64,000 nt of DNA from contig CAWGHZ010000005.1 in NCBI GenBank assembly GCA_963822575.1, positions 62,001 to 126,000 on the forward strand, given 5' to 3'. Below, one piece after another: positions 33,627 to 44,239 of the stretch (the stretch's first letter is position 1; each line of letters opens with the position of its first letter). A model generated the notes under the pieces. The model ran no database searches and was not told the DNA's origin. It saw only the letters and a program-made list of their open reading frames with translations. The position numbers were made by a program, and so were the translations under genes. Source of the stretch: CAWGHZ01 sp963822575 (lineage in GTDB: Bacteria; Pseudomonadota; Alphaproteobacteria; MPNO01; DASWLB01).

Positions 33627-33833
33627 CTACCGCTTCCCGGGCGGATCGTCGGAGGAGCTGTCCTCGAGGCGCTTCTTTTCGAACTCCTCGCGGGCGCGCT
33701 TAGCGTCGCCACGGAAGATCAGCCGCTCGGCGGGGGTGAGGCTCGCGAGCGCGCGGTTCTTCGCCGCCTCCTTGCGCTTCTCCTCGCCGCTCTTCGCCTT
33801 GCGGTGCCGGTTGAGGTTGATGATCTCGGCCAT
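33627..33833 (-). CDS. DUF4169 family protein
   Basis: A 68-residue, strongly charged protein of the DUF4169 family (function unknown). The N-terminal MAEIINLNRHRKAKSGEEK motif and the ENRAL/TPAERL helix pattern are diagnostic. The ATG at 33833 is used because the family begins with MAEIINL; upstream in-frame residues are not conserved. It faces the GST gene and is divergent from the AsmA-like gene. Confidence 0.75.
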   Translation of the reverse strand: MAEIINLNRHRKAKSGEEKRKEAAKNRALASLTPAERLIFRGDAKRAREEFEKKRLEDSSSDDPPGKR

Positions 33834-33895
33834 CGGAACCGTCCCGCGCCCGCCGCGGGTTCCGGGCGGACGCAACACGCAGTATATGTAGCTGC

Positions 33896-33910
33896 GCGCA
33901 ATCGTTGCGC
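33896..33910. promoter_or_regulatory. Perfect palindrome between divergent genes
   Basis: GCGCAA-TCG-TTGCGC, a perfect inverted repeat in the 125-base gap between the divergent DUF4169 and AsmA-like genes, next to the AT-rich string GTATATGTA (33882-33890). It may be an operator for either gene. No regulator is encoded nearby. Confidence 0.35.
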
Positions 33911-33958
33911 AAAATGCCGTGGCGCGCAACTGCCGGCGCGGGCGCGCGGCGGCTAGGG

Positions 33959-36900
33959 ATGGCGGATTACATGCGCAAGGTGATATTCGGCCTGGTCGGG
34001 CTCGTCGTCGTGGTCGCCGCCGCGGCGCTGATCGTGCCGAGCCTGATCGACTGGAACGGCTACAAGCGCGAGATCGCGGACCAGGTGAAGGACGCGACCG
34101 GGCGCAACCTTGCCATCGCGGGCGACCTCGACCTCGCCGTCCTGCCCGCGCCGCACCTTCTCGCCTCGAACGTGACGCTCGCCAATGCGCCGGGCGCCGC
34201 GAGCCCCGACATGGTCAGGCTCAAGACGCTGGAGATCGACGTCCGGCTCATGCCGCTCCTCGGCGGGCGGATCGAGGTGGCGCGCGTCAAGCTCGTCGAT
34301 CCGGTGATCGAGCTGGAGAAGATGGCGGACGGGCGCACCAACTGGCAGTTCGCGCCGGCGCCCGCGATCGGCGGCAACGCCGCGCCGGCCACGTCCGCGC
34401 CCACGCCCGAGCCGGGCGGCGCGAACGGCGGCGGCACGCAGTTGCGGCTCGACGACCTCCGCATCGAGAACGGCACGGTGATCTATCGCGACCGCGCCGC
34501 GGGGACGGAGGAGCGGATCGAGAAGATCGATGCCCAGCTTTCCGCCGGTTCGCTGTCGGGACCGTTCCGCGCCAAGGGCACGCTCACCGCGCGCGGCCTG
34601 CCGCTCAGCATCGACGCCAATCTCGGCGCGCTCGCCGGCGCAGGGCCCACGCCGGTAGCGCTGCGCGCCGGTCTTGGTGACGCCGACGGCAAGCTCGCGC
34701 TCAGCGGCACGCTCACCGACGCGATGACCGACCCGAAGTTCCAGGGCCGCATCGACGGCGACGCGGCCGACCTCGCCAAGCTGGTCGACGCCGTCGCGCC
34801 CGGCACGTCCCTGCCCCCGGCGCTGGCCGGCAAGCTCGACCTCTCCGGCGCGGTCAAGGGCTCTGCCAAATCGGTGGCGATCGACGACCTCGACCTCGCG
34901 CTCGGCGATATGCGCGCCCATGGCGGGATCAGCGTAGCGCTGGAGGGCCGGCCGCGCGCCGACGTGGCGCTTACCGTCAACCGCATCGCCGTCGCGTCGT
35001 GGACGGGCGCCGCTGCGCCCGCGGCGAAACCCGGCGCCGCGCCGCCCGCCCCGCCCGCCAAGCCGGCCCCGGCCGAGGCGGCGGCGCCGTTCGCCCTGCC
35101 CGCCGGGATCGACGGTACGCTCGAGCTCACCGTGCAGGCTATCGAGACGGGCGGCGGCGCGGTGCGCGACGCCAAGCTCGCCGCCTCGCTCAACCGCGGT
35201 CAGGTGACGGTGCGCCAGGCGACGGCGCGCCTGCCGGGCGGCGGGTCGGCCTCGCTCGCCGGGCTCGTCGACGCGAAGGGCGGCCAGCCGCAGTTCGACG
35301 GCGCGCTTGACGTGCAGGCCGACAACCTGCGCGGCATGCTCGACTGGCTGAAGCTCGAACTCGGCGGCGGTGCCGCCCGACCGGCTGCGCAAGTTCTCGC
35401 TCGCCGCCAAGGTCAAGGCCTCGCCCGCCGAGCTCCGCATCCTCGACGTCGAGATGCGGCTCGACGCCTCGCGGCTGACCGGCGGCGCAGTTGTCGCGCT
35501 CCGCAAGCGCGTCGGGCTTGGCATCACGCTCGACCTCGACCATCTGAACCTCGACGCCTATTTGCCGGCGGCGGCGGCGAAACCGGCCGCGCGCGCCGCG
35601 AACGGCAAGCCGGGCGCTGCGAGGACGCCCGCGCCGGCCGCCGGCTCGCCGCTCGACGTGCTCGAAAAATTCGACGCCAACATGCGCGCGAAGATCGAAG
35701 TCCTGACCTACAAGGCGACGCCGATCCGCAACATCGCCTTCGACGGCACGTTGCAAAGCGGCCGGCTCACCATCCGCAACGCGGCCATCGGCGATGTGGC
35801 GGGGTCGAGCGCCAAGGTGACGGGCGCGCTCTCCAACCTCACCGGCTTCCCGGTGTTCCAGGGCACGTTCGAGGCAAGCGCGAAGGACCCGGCTTCGGTC
35901 GCGCGCCTCGCCGGGATCGACGCCGCCGCCCTGCCGCGCGGGCTCGGCAAGGTCGCGCTTTCGGGCAAGGCCGACGGCAACGCCAAGAAGCTCAAGCTCG
36001 ATGCGCGCCTTGCCGCAGCCGGTGGCACCGCCTCGCTCGCCGGCACGCTCGACGGGCTGGAGACCGCGCCCAGGTTCGACCTGACGCTCGCCGCCAAGCA
36101 TCCCGACGCGGCCGCTCTCGGCCGCGCGCTGGGGATCGACCTCGCCGCCGCCGGCAAGGGGCCGCTCGACCTCACGACCCGGCTCAAGGGCGACGTGGCG
36201 CAGATCGCGGTCGACGGCAAGCTGGCGCTCGCCGGCGCGACGGCGAAGATCGACGGCACCGTCGCCCAGCCGCTGGCCCAGCCGCGCGTCGCGCTCGCCC
36301 TCGCCTTCGCCCACCCGACGCTCGCCGGGCTCGCCGCCGCGCTGGGAACAAGCTATCGGCCGTCCGACACGAAGCTCGGGCCGGTCAGCGTCACCGCCAA
36401 GGTGGCGGGCGGGCCCGACAAGCTCGACATCACCGCGATCGACGCCAAGGCCGGCAAGGCGGAGGTGACGGGCACGGCGACGCTCGTCACCACCGGCGCG
36501 CGGCCGAAGCTCGTGGCCAAGCTCGCGGGCGGCGACATCGCGCTCGACCCGTTCCTGCCGGCCGGCGCGCCGCGCCGCGCCGACGCCGCGCCCGCGGGCC
36601 TGCCGGTCGTGCCGGCCGCCTACCAGGTCGCGCAGGCCGCGCCGGAGCGCTGGTCGCGCGCGCCGCTCGACCTCGCCGCGCTGGGAGCGATGGACGCCGA
36701 CGTGACGCTCGACGCCAAGGCGCTCTCCTGGAAGAACGTGCGCGTCGACAACCCGCACGCCGAGGCGACGCTGGCCGACCGCGTGCTGAGCCTCGCCAAG
36801 CTCACCGGGAAGAGCTTCGACGGCACGTTCGACATGACGGGCAGGCTCGATGCGCGCGCGACCCCGGCGCTGACCGCCGCCATCGCGGTCGCCAAGGCCA

Positions 36901-37586
36901 ACGTCGCCAAGGCGCTGTTCCAGGCGGCGCGGCTCGACCTCGCCGCCGGCACGCTCGATCTTGACGCGAAGTTCGCCGGCCAGGGGACGAGCGAATATGC
37001 GCTGGTCTCCTCGCTCGCCGGCAACGGGAAGCTTTCCGTGAAGGATGGCACGATCAAAGGGTTCGACCTCGCCGCCGTCAACCAGCGCCTCGCCAACATC
37101 GACCGACCGACGGATTTGCTGACGCTGTTTGCGAGCGCGCTCAAGGGCGGAACCACCAAGTTCACCTCGCTCGATGGCACGTTCAGGATGACGAACGGGG
37201 TGATGCGCACCGACGACCTGAAGCTCACCGCGCCGTCGGGCACCGGCACTGCCGCGGGCACGGTCGATTTGCCGGCGTGGCGCACCGACCTCACGGCGAA
37301 GCTCAAGGTTGCAGCCAACCCGAACGCGCCGGCGCTCGGCGTGCGGGTGCACGGCCCGCTCGACGCGCCGAACGAGACGATCCTGGCGAACGACCTGCAG
37401 AACTATTTGATCCAGCAGAACGCCGGGAAGCTGTTGCAGAGGGCCGTGCCCGGCCTCAACAAATTCATACCCACGCCGGCCAAGCCCGCCCAGCCGCAGC
37501 CTCCGCAACAGCAGCCGGCGAAACCGTCGGCGCCGAGCCCCCAGGACATCCTGAGGGGCCTGCTGCAGGGTCTGCAGAAGCGGTAG
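33959..37586 (+). pseudogene. AsmA-family protein, single +1 frameshift
   Basis: AsmA-like proteins are inner-membrane-anchored, periplasmic beta-rich bridge proteins affecting outer-membrane lipid or LPS homeostasis. Residues 1-30 have one membrane helix (VIFGLVGLVVVVAAAALIVP), followed by LIDWNGYKREIADQVKDATGR and repeated DLR/GTLTDAMTDPKF-type strands. Near 35361-35371 the frame changes: ...LDWLKLELGG joins VPPDRLRKFSLAAKVKAS of the next frame. Removing one G from GGCGGCGGTG restores a 1,208-residue protein with a DUF3971/AsmA C-terminal domain (SLAGNGKLSVKDGTIKGFDL) and a Pro-rich tail. The total length is one base over a multiple of three. It converges with ppx. Confidence 0.82.
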
Positions 37587-37598
37587 GCGCGCCGCGAC

Positions 37599-39096
37599 CT
37601 ACACCGTCGCGGGGTCGGCGGCGACGATGCGGCCCTCGGTGCGGGCGGCGCGCAGAAGCTGCTTGAACGACTTGCCGACCTGCGGCCCCTCGGGCAGCGC
37701 CTTTCCGGCCAGCACCAGCTCGACCCGCTTGCCGTCGAACCGCAGCGCGGAAGTCGCCCAGTATGTCCGCCGCCCCGCCCGAGACCGCATAGGCGAGGCG
37801 GAGCACGCTGCCGACGGCAAGCGCGCGCCCCTTGTCGGCCTCGTCGAGGAGCGACGCCGCGGTGTCGAGCTGCGCCGCGCGGCCCAGCTTGCCGCCGAGC
37901 CTGACGAACAGGATGAGCGCGAGCGTCACGCGCTGCCGGTGGTCGATGGCGAGGAACGGGTGGTGCAGCATGCGGCGGAACACCAGCGGCGCGCGGTAGT
38001 CCGGATGCTCGCGCCAGCCGACGTCGGAGAGAAGGCAAGCCGCGTGGCGAATGCGCGCCTCGGCCGCGGTTTCGGCGGGGAAGAGCGGCCGGGTCCAGGC
38101 TTCGAGCCGGGGGCCGAGGTCAGGATCGCGCGCCTCGCGCCCGGCCAGCGCCTCGGCGGCGGCGAGCAGCGGGTCGCGCGCCCGCTCGCGCGCATCGAGC
38201 CGGCTGTAGAGGAACCCTTCGCGCAGCCCCGCGGCGGAGAACACCACGCGGGCGGGCTTGACCCGTGCCACCAGTTCGCCCAGCACGGCGGCGCCGAGCG
38301 GCATCAACGGGAGGCGGCGCTCGGCGACGCCGCCGATCCGCGCCAGCGACTGCGGCCCGAGCCCGCGCACCAGCGTGGCGAGGTTCGCCGCCTCCTTCCG
38401 CGAGATCGCGTAGCCGTGGACCATGTGGATGGGATAGGCGCTCTGGTCCATGTTGACCTGGGCGAGGGCCCGCCACGAGCCGCCGACGGCGTAGAAGTCG
38501 CGGTCGCGCCCGGCGTCGAGCCAGTCGAGCCGCTTGAGTCGCTCCGCGATGTCGTGCCCGGCGGCCGCCATGTCGCCGCGGAACGCCTCGTTGAGGCGCA
38601 GGGGCCCGAGCGGCAGCGAGACCGAGCGGCCGGTCCGCCCGCCCGCGACCTCGGTGATCTCCAGGCTGCCGCCGCCGAGATCGCCGACCAGCCCGTCGGC
38701 GTCGGGCGTGCCGGAGATCACGCCCTCGGCGGCCAGCCGCGCCTCCTCCTCGCCCGACAGCACGACGATCAGGGCCGGGAAGCGGCTCTTGATGCGGGCG
38801 ACCAGCTCCGGCCCATTGGCGGCGTCGCGCACGGCGGAGGTGGCGAGCACCGTCACCTCCGGCGCGCCGAACGAGGCGGCGAGGCGCACGAAGCGGCCGA
38901 GGCAGTCCATCAGCGGGCCGACCTGCGCCTCGTCCAGCCGGCCCGAGGCGCCGACGCCGCGGCCGAGCTCGGAAAAGACGCGCTCGTTCACCACCGGCAC
39001 GGGCACGCGGCCCGGCCGCTCGAAGACCACGAGGCGCACCGTGTTGGAGCCGAGGTCGATGACGGCGAACGGCGCGTCCGAACCCCTGGTCGCCAT
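37599..39096 (-). pseudogene. ppx: Exopolyphosphatase / pppGpp phosphatase, +1 frameshift near the C-terminus
   Basis: Ppx/GppA enzyme hydrolysing polyphosphate (or pppGpp). The first part is intact: FAVIDLGSNTVRLVVFE (actin-like phosphate-1), TSAVRDAANG, VLSGEEEARLA, VGDLGGGSLEI (phosphate-2), YAVGGSWRALA and GLREGFLYSRL. The HD-like C-terminal part follows to GGAADIL, where an extra G near 37755-37760 shifts the frame; the next frame reads ATSALRFDGKRVELVLAGKALPEGPQVGK to the stop at 37599. Restored length is 498 residues. It lies downstream of ppk in one operon, a standard pairing. The C-terminal helix is truncated or altered if the shift is real. Confidence 0.85.
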
Positions 39097-39200
39097 GCTG
39101 AGCCCTTGGTTCACACCCAGCCCTATGTTGTACGCGAATCGCGCGCCGACAACATCATCTCGTGTGGCGGGACGGTGGCCGTTGGGATAGGCCCGGCGCC

Positions 39201-41354
39201 TCAGCGCTGATCGAGGAAGAAATCGTGGGCGGAGAAGCCGTCGGGCGGCGAGTTGGCGCGGGTATAGGACCCGTCGCCATCGAGGTACCAGGACTGGCGC
39301 ACGTCGCGCAGATTCGCCGGCAGTATCTGCTCGAGGACGCGCGCGCGCGCCGCCGCATCCTCGACCGGCACCAGCACCTCGATCCGCCGGTCGAAATTGC
39401 GCGGCATCCAGTCGGCCGACGACATGAATACCTCCGCCTGCGCCGACGGCAGCCCGCCGCCCGCGCCGAAGCAGACGATGCGCGCATGCTCGAGGAAGCG
39501 CCCGACGATGGACTTCACCCGGATGCGCTCCGACAGCCCGGCGACGCCGGGGCGCAGGCAGCAGATGCCGCGCACGACGAGGTCGATCTCCACCCCCGCC
39601 TGCGAGGCGGCGTAGAGCTCGTCGATGATCTCGGGATCGACCAGCGCATTGAGCTTGGCCCAGATCGCCGCCGGCCGGCCTGCCTGGGCGTGCGCCACCT
39701 CGGCGTGGATGCGCCGGATCAGCGCGTCGCGGAGCCCGATGGGCGAGGCTGCGAGCTTCTCCAGATGCTCGGGCCGGGCATAGCCGGTCATGTAGTTGAA
39801 CAGGTGCGCGGCGTCGCGGCCGAACTCGGGCCGGCAGGTGAACAGCGACAGGTCGGTGTAGATGCGTGCGGTGATCGCGTGGTAGTTGCCGGTGCCGAAA
39901 TGCACGTAGCTGCGCAGCATCGCCCCCTCGCGCCGGACGACCAGCGACACCTTGGCATGGGTCTTGAGCTCGGCGAAGCCGTAGATGACGTTGACGCCCG
40001 ACCGTTCGAGATCCTGCGCCCAGCGCAGGTTCCGCTCCTCGTCGAATCGCGCCTTGATCTCGACGAGCGCAGTCACCGACTTCCCCGCCTCCGCCGCCTC
40101 GCACAAGGCGGCGACGATCGGCGAGTTGTCGGAGGTGCGGTAGAGCGTCTGCTTGATCGCGACGACCTGCGGGTCGCGCGCCGCCTGCTGCACGAACTGG
40201 ACGACGATGTCGAAGCTTTCGTACGGGTGGTGCACCAGCACGTCGGACTTGCGGATGGCGGCAAAACAGTTGCCCGAGGCGGCGCGCACCGCGCGCGATT
40301 CCAGGGGATCGAACGGCTTGAACTGGAGGTCGAGCCGTTCGGGCACGATCACGCCCGACGTGTCGGCGAGGCCGATCATGCCTTCGATCTCGAGCAGGTC
40401 GTCGGGCCTTGCCTCGAGCTTCTGGGCGACGAAGCTCCGCAACTCGGCCGGCATGCCGGAATCGATGGTGAGGCGGATCACGCTCCCCCGACGCCTGCGC
40501 TGCATGGCGTTGAGAAACATGTGGACGAGGTCCTCCGCCTCCTCCTCGATGTCGATGTCGGAATCGCGCAGCACGCGGAAATAGCCGACGGCGGTGACGT
40601 CGAAGCCCGGGAAGAGATGGCCGAGATGAAGGTGGATCACCTGCTCGCGCCGCACGAAGCGGATGCCCGGGCCGGGCACGCGGATGAAGCGCGGCACGTG
40701 CTGTGGCAGCGGCACGAGGCCGGTCAGCATGCCGCCGTCCGACTTGCGGTGGAGCCGCAAAGCCATCGAGTAGCCGAGGTTCGGGATGAACGGGAACGGG
40801 TGCAGCGGGTCGATGGCGATTGGGGTGAGGACCGGGAAGATCTGCTCGTTGAAGAACTGCGTCGCCCAGGCGCGGTCGGCCTCGGTCAGCTCGTCGAGCT
40901 CGAGGACGACGATCTCCTCGTTGCGCAGCAGGTCCTGCAGCTCGGCCCAGCAGCGCTGCTGGTCGGCCATCAGGGTCTTGGAGCGGTCGAGCACCGCATC
41001 GATCTGCTGGCTCGGCGTCATGCCGTCCGGGCTCGGCGTCTCGATGCCGACGCGCCGCTGGCCCTTGAGGCCCGCGACGCGGACCATGAAGAACTCGTTG
41101 ATGTTGGCCGCCGAGATCGACAGGAACCGCACCCGCTCCAAGAGCGGGTGACGGGGGTTCAGCGCCTCCTCGAGCACGCGCTCGTTGAAGGCGAGCCACG
41201 ACAGCTCGCGGTTGATGAAGCGGCCCGGCGCGTGCGTGTCGATGCGAACCACCTGGCCGGTCTGGCCGCGTGCCGGCGCCGCGTCGGTGTCGACGCGCTC
41301 GGCCCCTCGTGTCTTTCCGGCCACGGTCGCGCCCGTGCCATTGCTCGGCGACAA
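39201..41354 (-). CDS. ppk: Polyphosphate kinase PPK1
   Basis: Reversible ATP:polyphosphate phosphotransferase of 717 residues. FINRELSWLAFNERVLEEA near residue 50 is the N domain; HHPYESFDIVVQFVQQAA and the phospho-His region HFGTGNYHAITARIYTDLS lie in the first PLD-like core domain, and SADWMPRNFDRRIEVLVP near the C-terminus in the second. The conserved KQTLYRTSDNSPIV is at about 400. The TTG start at 41354 is preferred because AAGGAG lies six bases upstream; an in-frame ATG at 41420 has no ribosome site. Polyphosphate storage fits the phaAB genes nearby. Confidence 0.93.
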   Translation of the reverse strand: MSPSNGTGATVAGKTRGAERVDTDAAPARGQTGQVVRIDTHAPGRFINRELSWLAFNERVLEEALNPRHPLLERVRFLSISAANINEFFMVRVAGLKGQRRVGIETPSPDGMTPSQQIDAVLDRSKTLMADQQRCWAELQDLLRNEEIVVLELDELTEADRAWATQFFNEQIFPVLTPIAIDPLHPFPFIPNLGYSMALRLHRKSDGGMLTGLVPLPQHVPRFIRVPGPGIRFVRREQVIHLHLGHLFPGFDVTAVGYFRVLRDSDIDIEEEAEDLVHMFLNAMQRRRRGSVIRLTIDSGMPAELRSFVAQKLEARPDDLLEIEGMIGLADTSGVIVPERLDLQFKPFDPLESRAVRAASGNCFAAIRKSDVLVHHPYESFDIVVQFVQQAARDPQVVAIKQTLYRTSDNSPIVAALCEAAEAGKSVTALVEIKARFDEERNLRWAQDLERSGVNVIYGFAELKTHAKVSLVVRREGAMLRSYVHFGTGNYHAITARIYTDLSLFTCRPEFGRDAAHLFNYMTGYARPEHLEKLAASPIGLRDALIRRIHAEVAHAQAGRPAAIWAKLNALVDPEIIDELYAASQAGVEIDLVVRGICCLRPGVAGLSERIRVKSIVGRFLEHARIVCFGAGGGLPSAQAEVFMSSADWMPRNFDRRIEVLVPVEDAAARARVLEQILPANLRDVRQSWYLDGDGSYTRANSPPDGFSAHDFFLDQR

Positions 41355-41460
41355 GGAAGTCTCCTTATTGCGCACAAGGGTTACGCAAATATGACAGGCT
41401 GGACCCCGATTAGGGTACATCGTGCCGCCCGCACCCGCAATGGACGCCGGGCGGCGGCGC

Positions 41461-44085
41461 TCAGCCGTGCGGCGGGGGCGGCTTCGCCAGCATCGCCGGC
41501 AGGACGAACAGCGCGGTGATCAGCGCGTAGCCGAGGCAGAGCGTCAGCAGGATGCCCATGCTGGACGTGCCGCGGTGCGGCGAGATGGCGAGGGAGGAGA
41601 CGGCGGCGAGCGTGGTCAGCGCCGAGAATACGACGGCCCTTGCGGTCGGCGACTGCAACGGATGGGTGCGCCCGGCCCGCCAGTTCATCACGAAGTAGAT
41701 GTTGAACGCGGCCCCGATGCCGAGCAGCAGCGGCAGGGCGATCACGTTGGCGTAGTTGATCGGAAGCCCGATGGCGACCGTCGTGCCGAGCGTCAGGACA
41801 GCCGAGAACAAAAGCGGCCCCACCACCAGCGCCACGTCGCGTAACCGGCGGAGCACCAGGTAGAGCGCGATGCACACGCCGACAAAGGCGTAGATGAACG
41901 CCTCCTGGAAGGAGGTCCACACCACCTGTCCGGCCTCGTAGACGAAATAGGCGTCGCCCACCGCATGGGGCGCCACGCCGCGAACCGCGTCGATGAACCT
42001 GACCAACGCCGCGTTGTCCGGATGGTCCTTCGGGTAGATCTCGATCCGCCAGCGCCCGTCCGCGGTCACCCAGTCTTTGGAGATCGAGGCCGGGATCGAG
42101 GCAAGCGTCACCTTCTTGGCGTCGAGCATCGCGGCGATCGAGCCGATCTGCGCGTCGAGACCGCGTGTGAGGCCCGGTCCGATGCGGGCGAGCCCTTTCG
42201 GCCCGAGCGCGATCGCCTTCTTGAGGGCCGCGGCGAGGGCCGCAGCGCGCGGGGCCGTCTCCGGCCGCTTGGCCGCGAGGTCTTGGAGCCGCGTCACCGT
42301 CTCGCGCATGGTGGCAAGCGTCGCCTGCGGCGTGGGCGGTGCGCCCACGGCCGGAACGCCGAGCGAGGGCAGCAGGAACTGCGCCGCATCATTGACGACG
42401 GCGAGCTTCTCGGCCTGGTGGTCGGGCACGAAGCTCGCGAGCGAGGTGACGTGGTCGACCTCGGGAAGCTTCTCGAGCCTCGCCTGGAGCGCGCGCGCCC
42501 GGTCGGGCGCCGCGACCAGCTCCATCGTGTTACGCGAGATCAGCCCCGCGCGCGTCAGCATGTCGAGCGTCTGGACCGAGGGCGCCTGCGGGTCCTTCAA
42601 ATGCAGCGGGTTGAAGTCGAAGCGCAGCCCGGGCAGCGCCGCCGCCGCCACCGCGAGCGCCACTGCGGCGAGGCCGATGACGATCCAGCGGTGCCCGACC
42701 ACCAGATGGTCGAGCGCGGGCGGGAAGCCGAGCGGCCGTCCCGCACGGCTCGCCGGCAGGGCGGCGAACACGCGGAGCGCCGCCGGCAGCACGGTGAGGT
42801 TCAGGAGGAGCGCGATCAGCATCGACGCGCCGGCGATGATGCCGAGCTCGCTGACGCCGCGATAGGCGGTCGGCCAGAAGGCAAGGAAGCCGATCGCGCT
42901 GGTCGCAGCGGCGAGCAGGAGCCCGCCGCCGACGCCCATGCCGGTGCGCCGCGCCGCCTCGGCGTCGGGCCGGCCGGGCGCCTGTTCGGCCCGCGCCCGG
43001 ACGCAGAACTGGATCGAGAAATCGACCGCGATACCGACGAACAGCACCACGAACGCGACCGAGACGAGGTTGAGGTTGCCGACCGTCGCGGCCGCGAACG
43101 CCCCGGTCCAGACCAGCCCGATCGCGAGCACCAACAGGCTCGTCAGGACGGTGCGGAGCCTCCCCATCGCGAGCAGCAGGAGCACCAGCACGATGGCGAC
43201 CGAGGCGGCCGTCGCCTCACCGATGCCGTTGGTGACGCTCGCGAACTCCTCGTCGTCGAGCGCGACGGAGCCGGTGAGCCGCACCTCGACGCCGTTCGCC
43301 GGGGTGAGGCCGAGCTTCGCCGCGGCCTGGCGCACCATCTGCTCGGCCTGGCCGCCGACTTCGAGCGTCGCATAGTTGAGCTGGGGCTGGACCAGGATGA
43401 GCTGGATCAGTTCCTCGGGCTTGGCCGGCCGGCCAGCGAACATTGCCGACCAGTCGATGTCGCGCTTCGTGCCGGAAAGCCCCGCCTCGACCGACCGGGT
43501 GACGGCGGCAACCGGTGCGTCGATGACCGACCAGGCCACATCGCCGCCCTGGACGCCCTGGAGCCCCAGATTGAGCGCGGCGAACAGGCCGTGCAGCGTC
43601 GGGTCGCCGGCGAGCGTGCCGATCAGGGGCTGTGCCGCGATCAGCCGCGACGCGACCGACTTGAGCTCGTCGAGGTCGAGATAGAGAAGCCCCTCGCGCT
43701 GCAGGAAGGGGTCGAGCGCCGGCGCGTAGACATAGGGGAACAGCTTCTGCTGGGCGGCAAGCGCGCCGGCGAGCTTGGCCGCCGCCTCGCCGGCGACCGC
43801 GGGCGTCGCGCCCTGGACCACCACCAGGAGGATGTTGGTGCGCTGCGGGAAGGCCGCGTCGAGCTCGTGCTCCGCCTGGCGCCAGGGCAGGTTGGGGTCG
43901 AGAAGCCGCTCCGAGCGGGCATCGATGCCGAGATGGGTGGCGGCGAACCAGCCGAACCCCACCGTCAGCACGGCGACGACCGCAAGCAGCGCGTGGCCGT
44001 GACGCCACGCGTTGCTCACCAGGAGCTCCGCGATCCAGCCGAGCCAGGCCGCGGGGTCCTTCGTCCGGGGGTGGGGAGTTGCCAC
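41461..44085 (-). CDS. MMPL/RND-type hopanoid transporter HpnN-like
   Basis: An 874-residue inner-membrane RND protein of the MMPL class, with two 6-helix blocks (one helix near the start, a cluster at about 270-430, another at about 715-870) and two periplasmic domains, the HpnN layout. HpnN moves hopanoids to the outer membrane. Conserved segments include FVVLFVGIAVDFSIQFCVR, PTAYRGVSELGI, SRNTMELV, KDHPDNAALVRF and ALPLLLGIGAAFNIYFV. No hopanoid synthesis genes are nearby, so substrate assignment rests on family resemblance. The start is GTG with a weak ribosome site. Confidence 0.8.
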   Translation of the reverse strand: MATPHPRTKDPAAWLGWIAELLVSNAWRHGHALLAVVAVLTVGFGWFAATHLGIDARSERLLDPNLPWRQAEHELDAAFPQRTNILLVVVQGATPAVAGEAAAKLAGALAAQQKLFPYVYAPALDPFLQREGLLYLDLDELKSVASRLIAAQPLIGTLAGDPTLHGLFAALNLGLQGVQGGDVAWSVIDAPVAAVTRSVEAGLSGTKRDIDWSAMFAGRPAKPEELIQLILVQPQLNYATLEVGGQAEQMVRQAAAKLGLTPANGVEVRLTGSVALDDEEFASVTNGIGEATAASVAIVLVLLLLAMGRLRTVLTSLLVLAIGLVWTGAFAAATVGNLNLVSVAFVVLFVGIAVDFSIQFCVRARAEQAPGRPDAEAARRTGMGVGGGLLLAAATSAIGFLAFWPTAYRGVSELGIIAGASMLIALLLNLTVLPAALRVFAALPASRAGRPLGFPPALDHLVVGHRWIVIGLAAVALAVAAAALPGLRFDFNPLHLKDPQAPSVQTLDMLTRAGLISRNTMELVAAPDRARALQARLEKLPEVDHVTSLASFVPDHQAEKLAVVNDAAQFLLPSLGVPAVGAPPTPQATLATMRETVTRLQDLAAKRPETAPRAAALAAALKKAIALGPKGLARIGPGLTRGLDAQIGSIAAMLDAKKVTLASIPASISKDWVTADGRWRIEIYPKDHPDNAALVRFIDAVRGVAPHAVGDAYFVYEAGQVVWTSFQEAFIYAFVGVCIALYLVLRRLRDVALVVGPLLFSAVLTLGTTVAIGLPINYANVIALPLLLGIGAAFNIYFVMNWRAGRTHPLQSPTARAVVFSALTTLAAVSSLAISPHRGTSSMGILLTLCLGYALITALFVLPAMLAKPPPPHG

Positions 44086-44239
44086 GCTGGGTTCGGCCGC
44101 CTCGGGCTCTCACGGATCGACCCGCACGGACGCTTGCCCCAGGGGCGGGCGCGGGATTACGACTGGACGCGCATGTAACGTGCGGCCGGGCGGATTTCTG
44201 CGCCGGACGCCGCGCAAAGTGTCGCAGGGCGGGGGGAAC

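Noticed and set aside
39162..41519. A 785-codon plus-strand frame
   Set aside because: Antisense to ppk, which has full family motifs; its product is a low-complexity Arg/Ala/Glu sequence.
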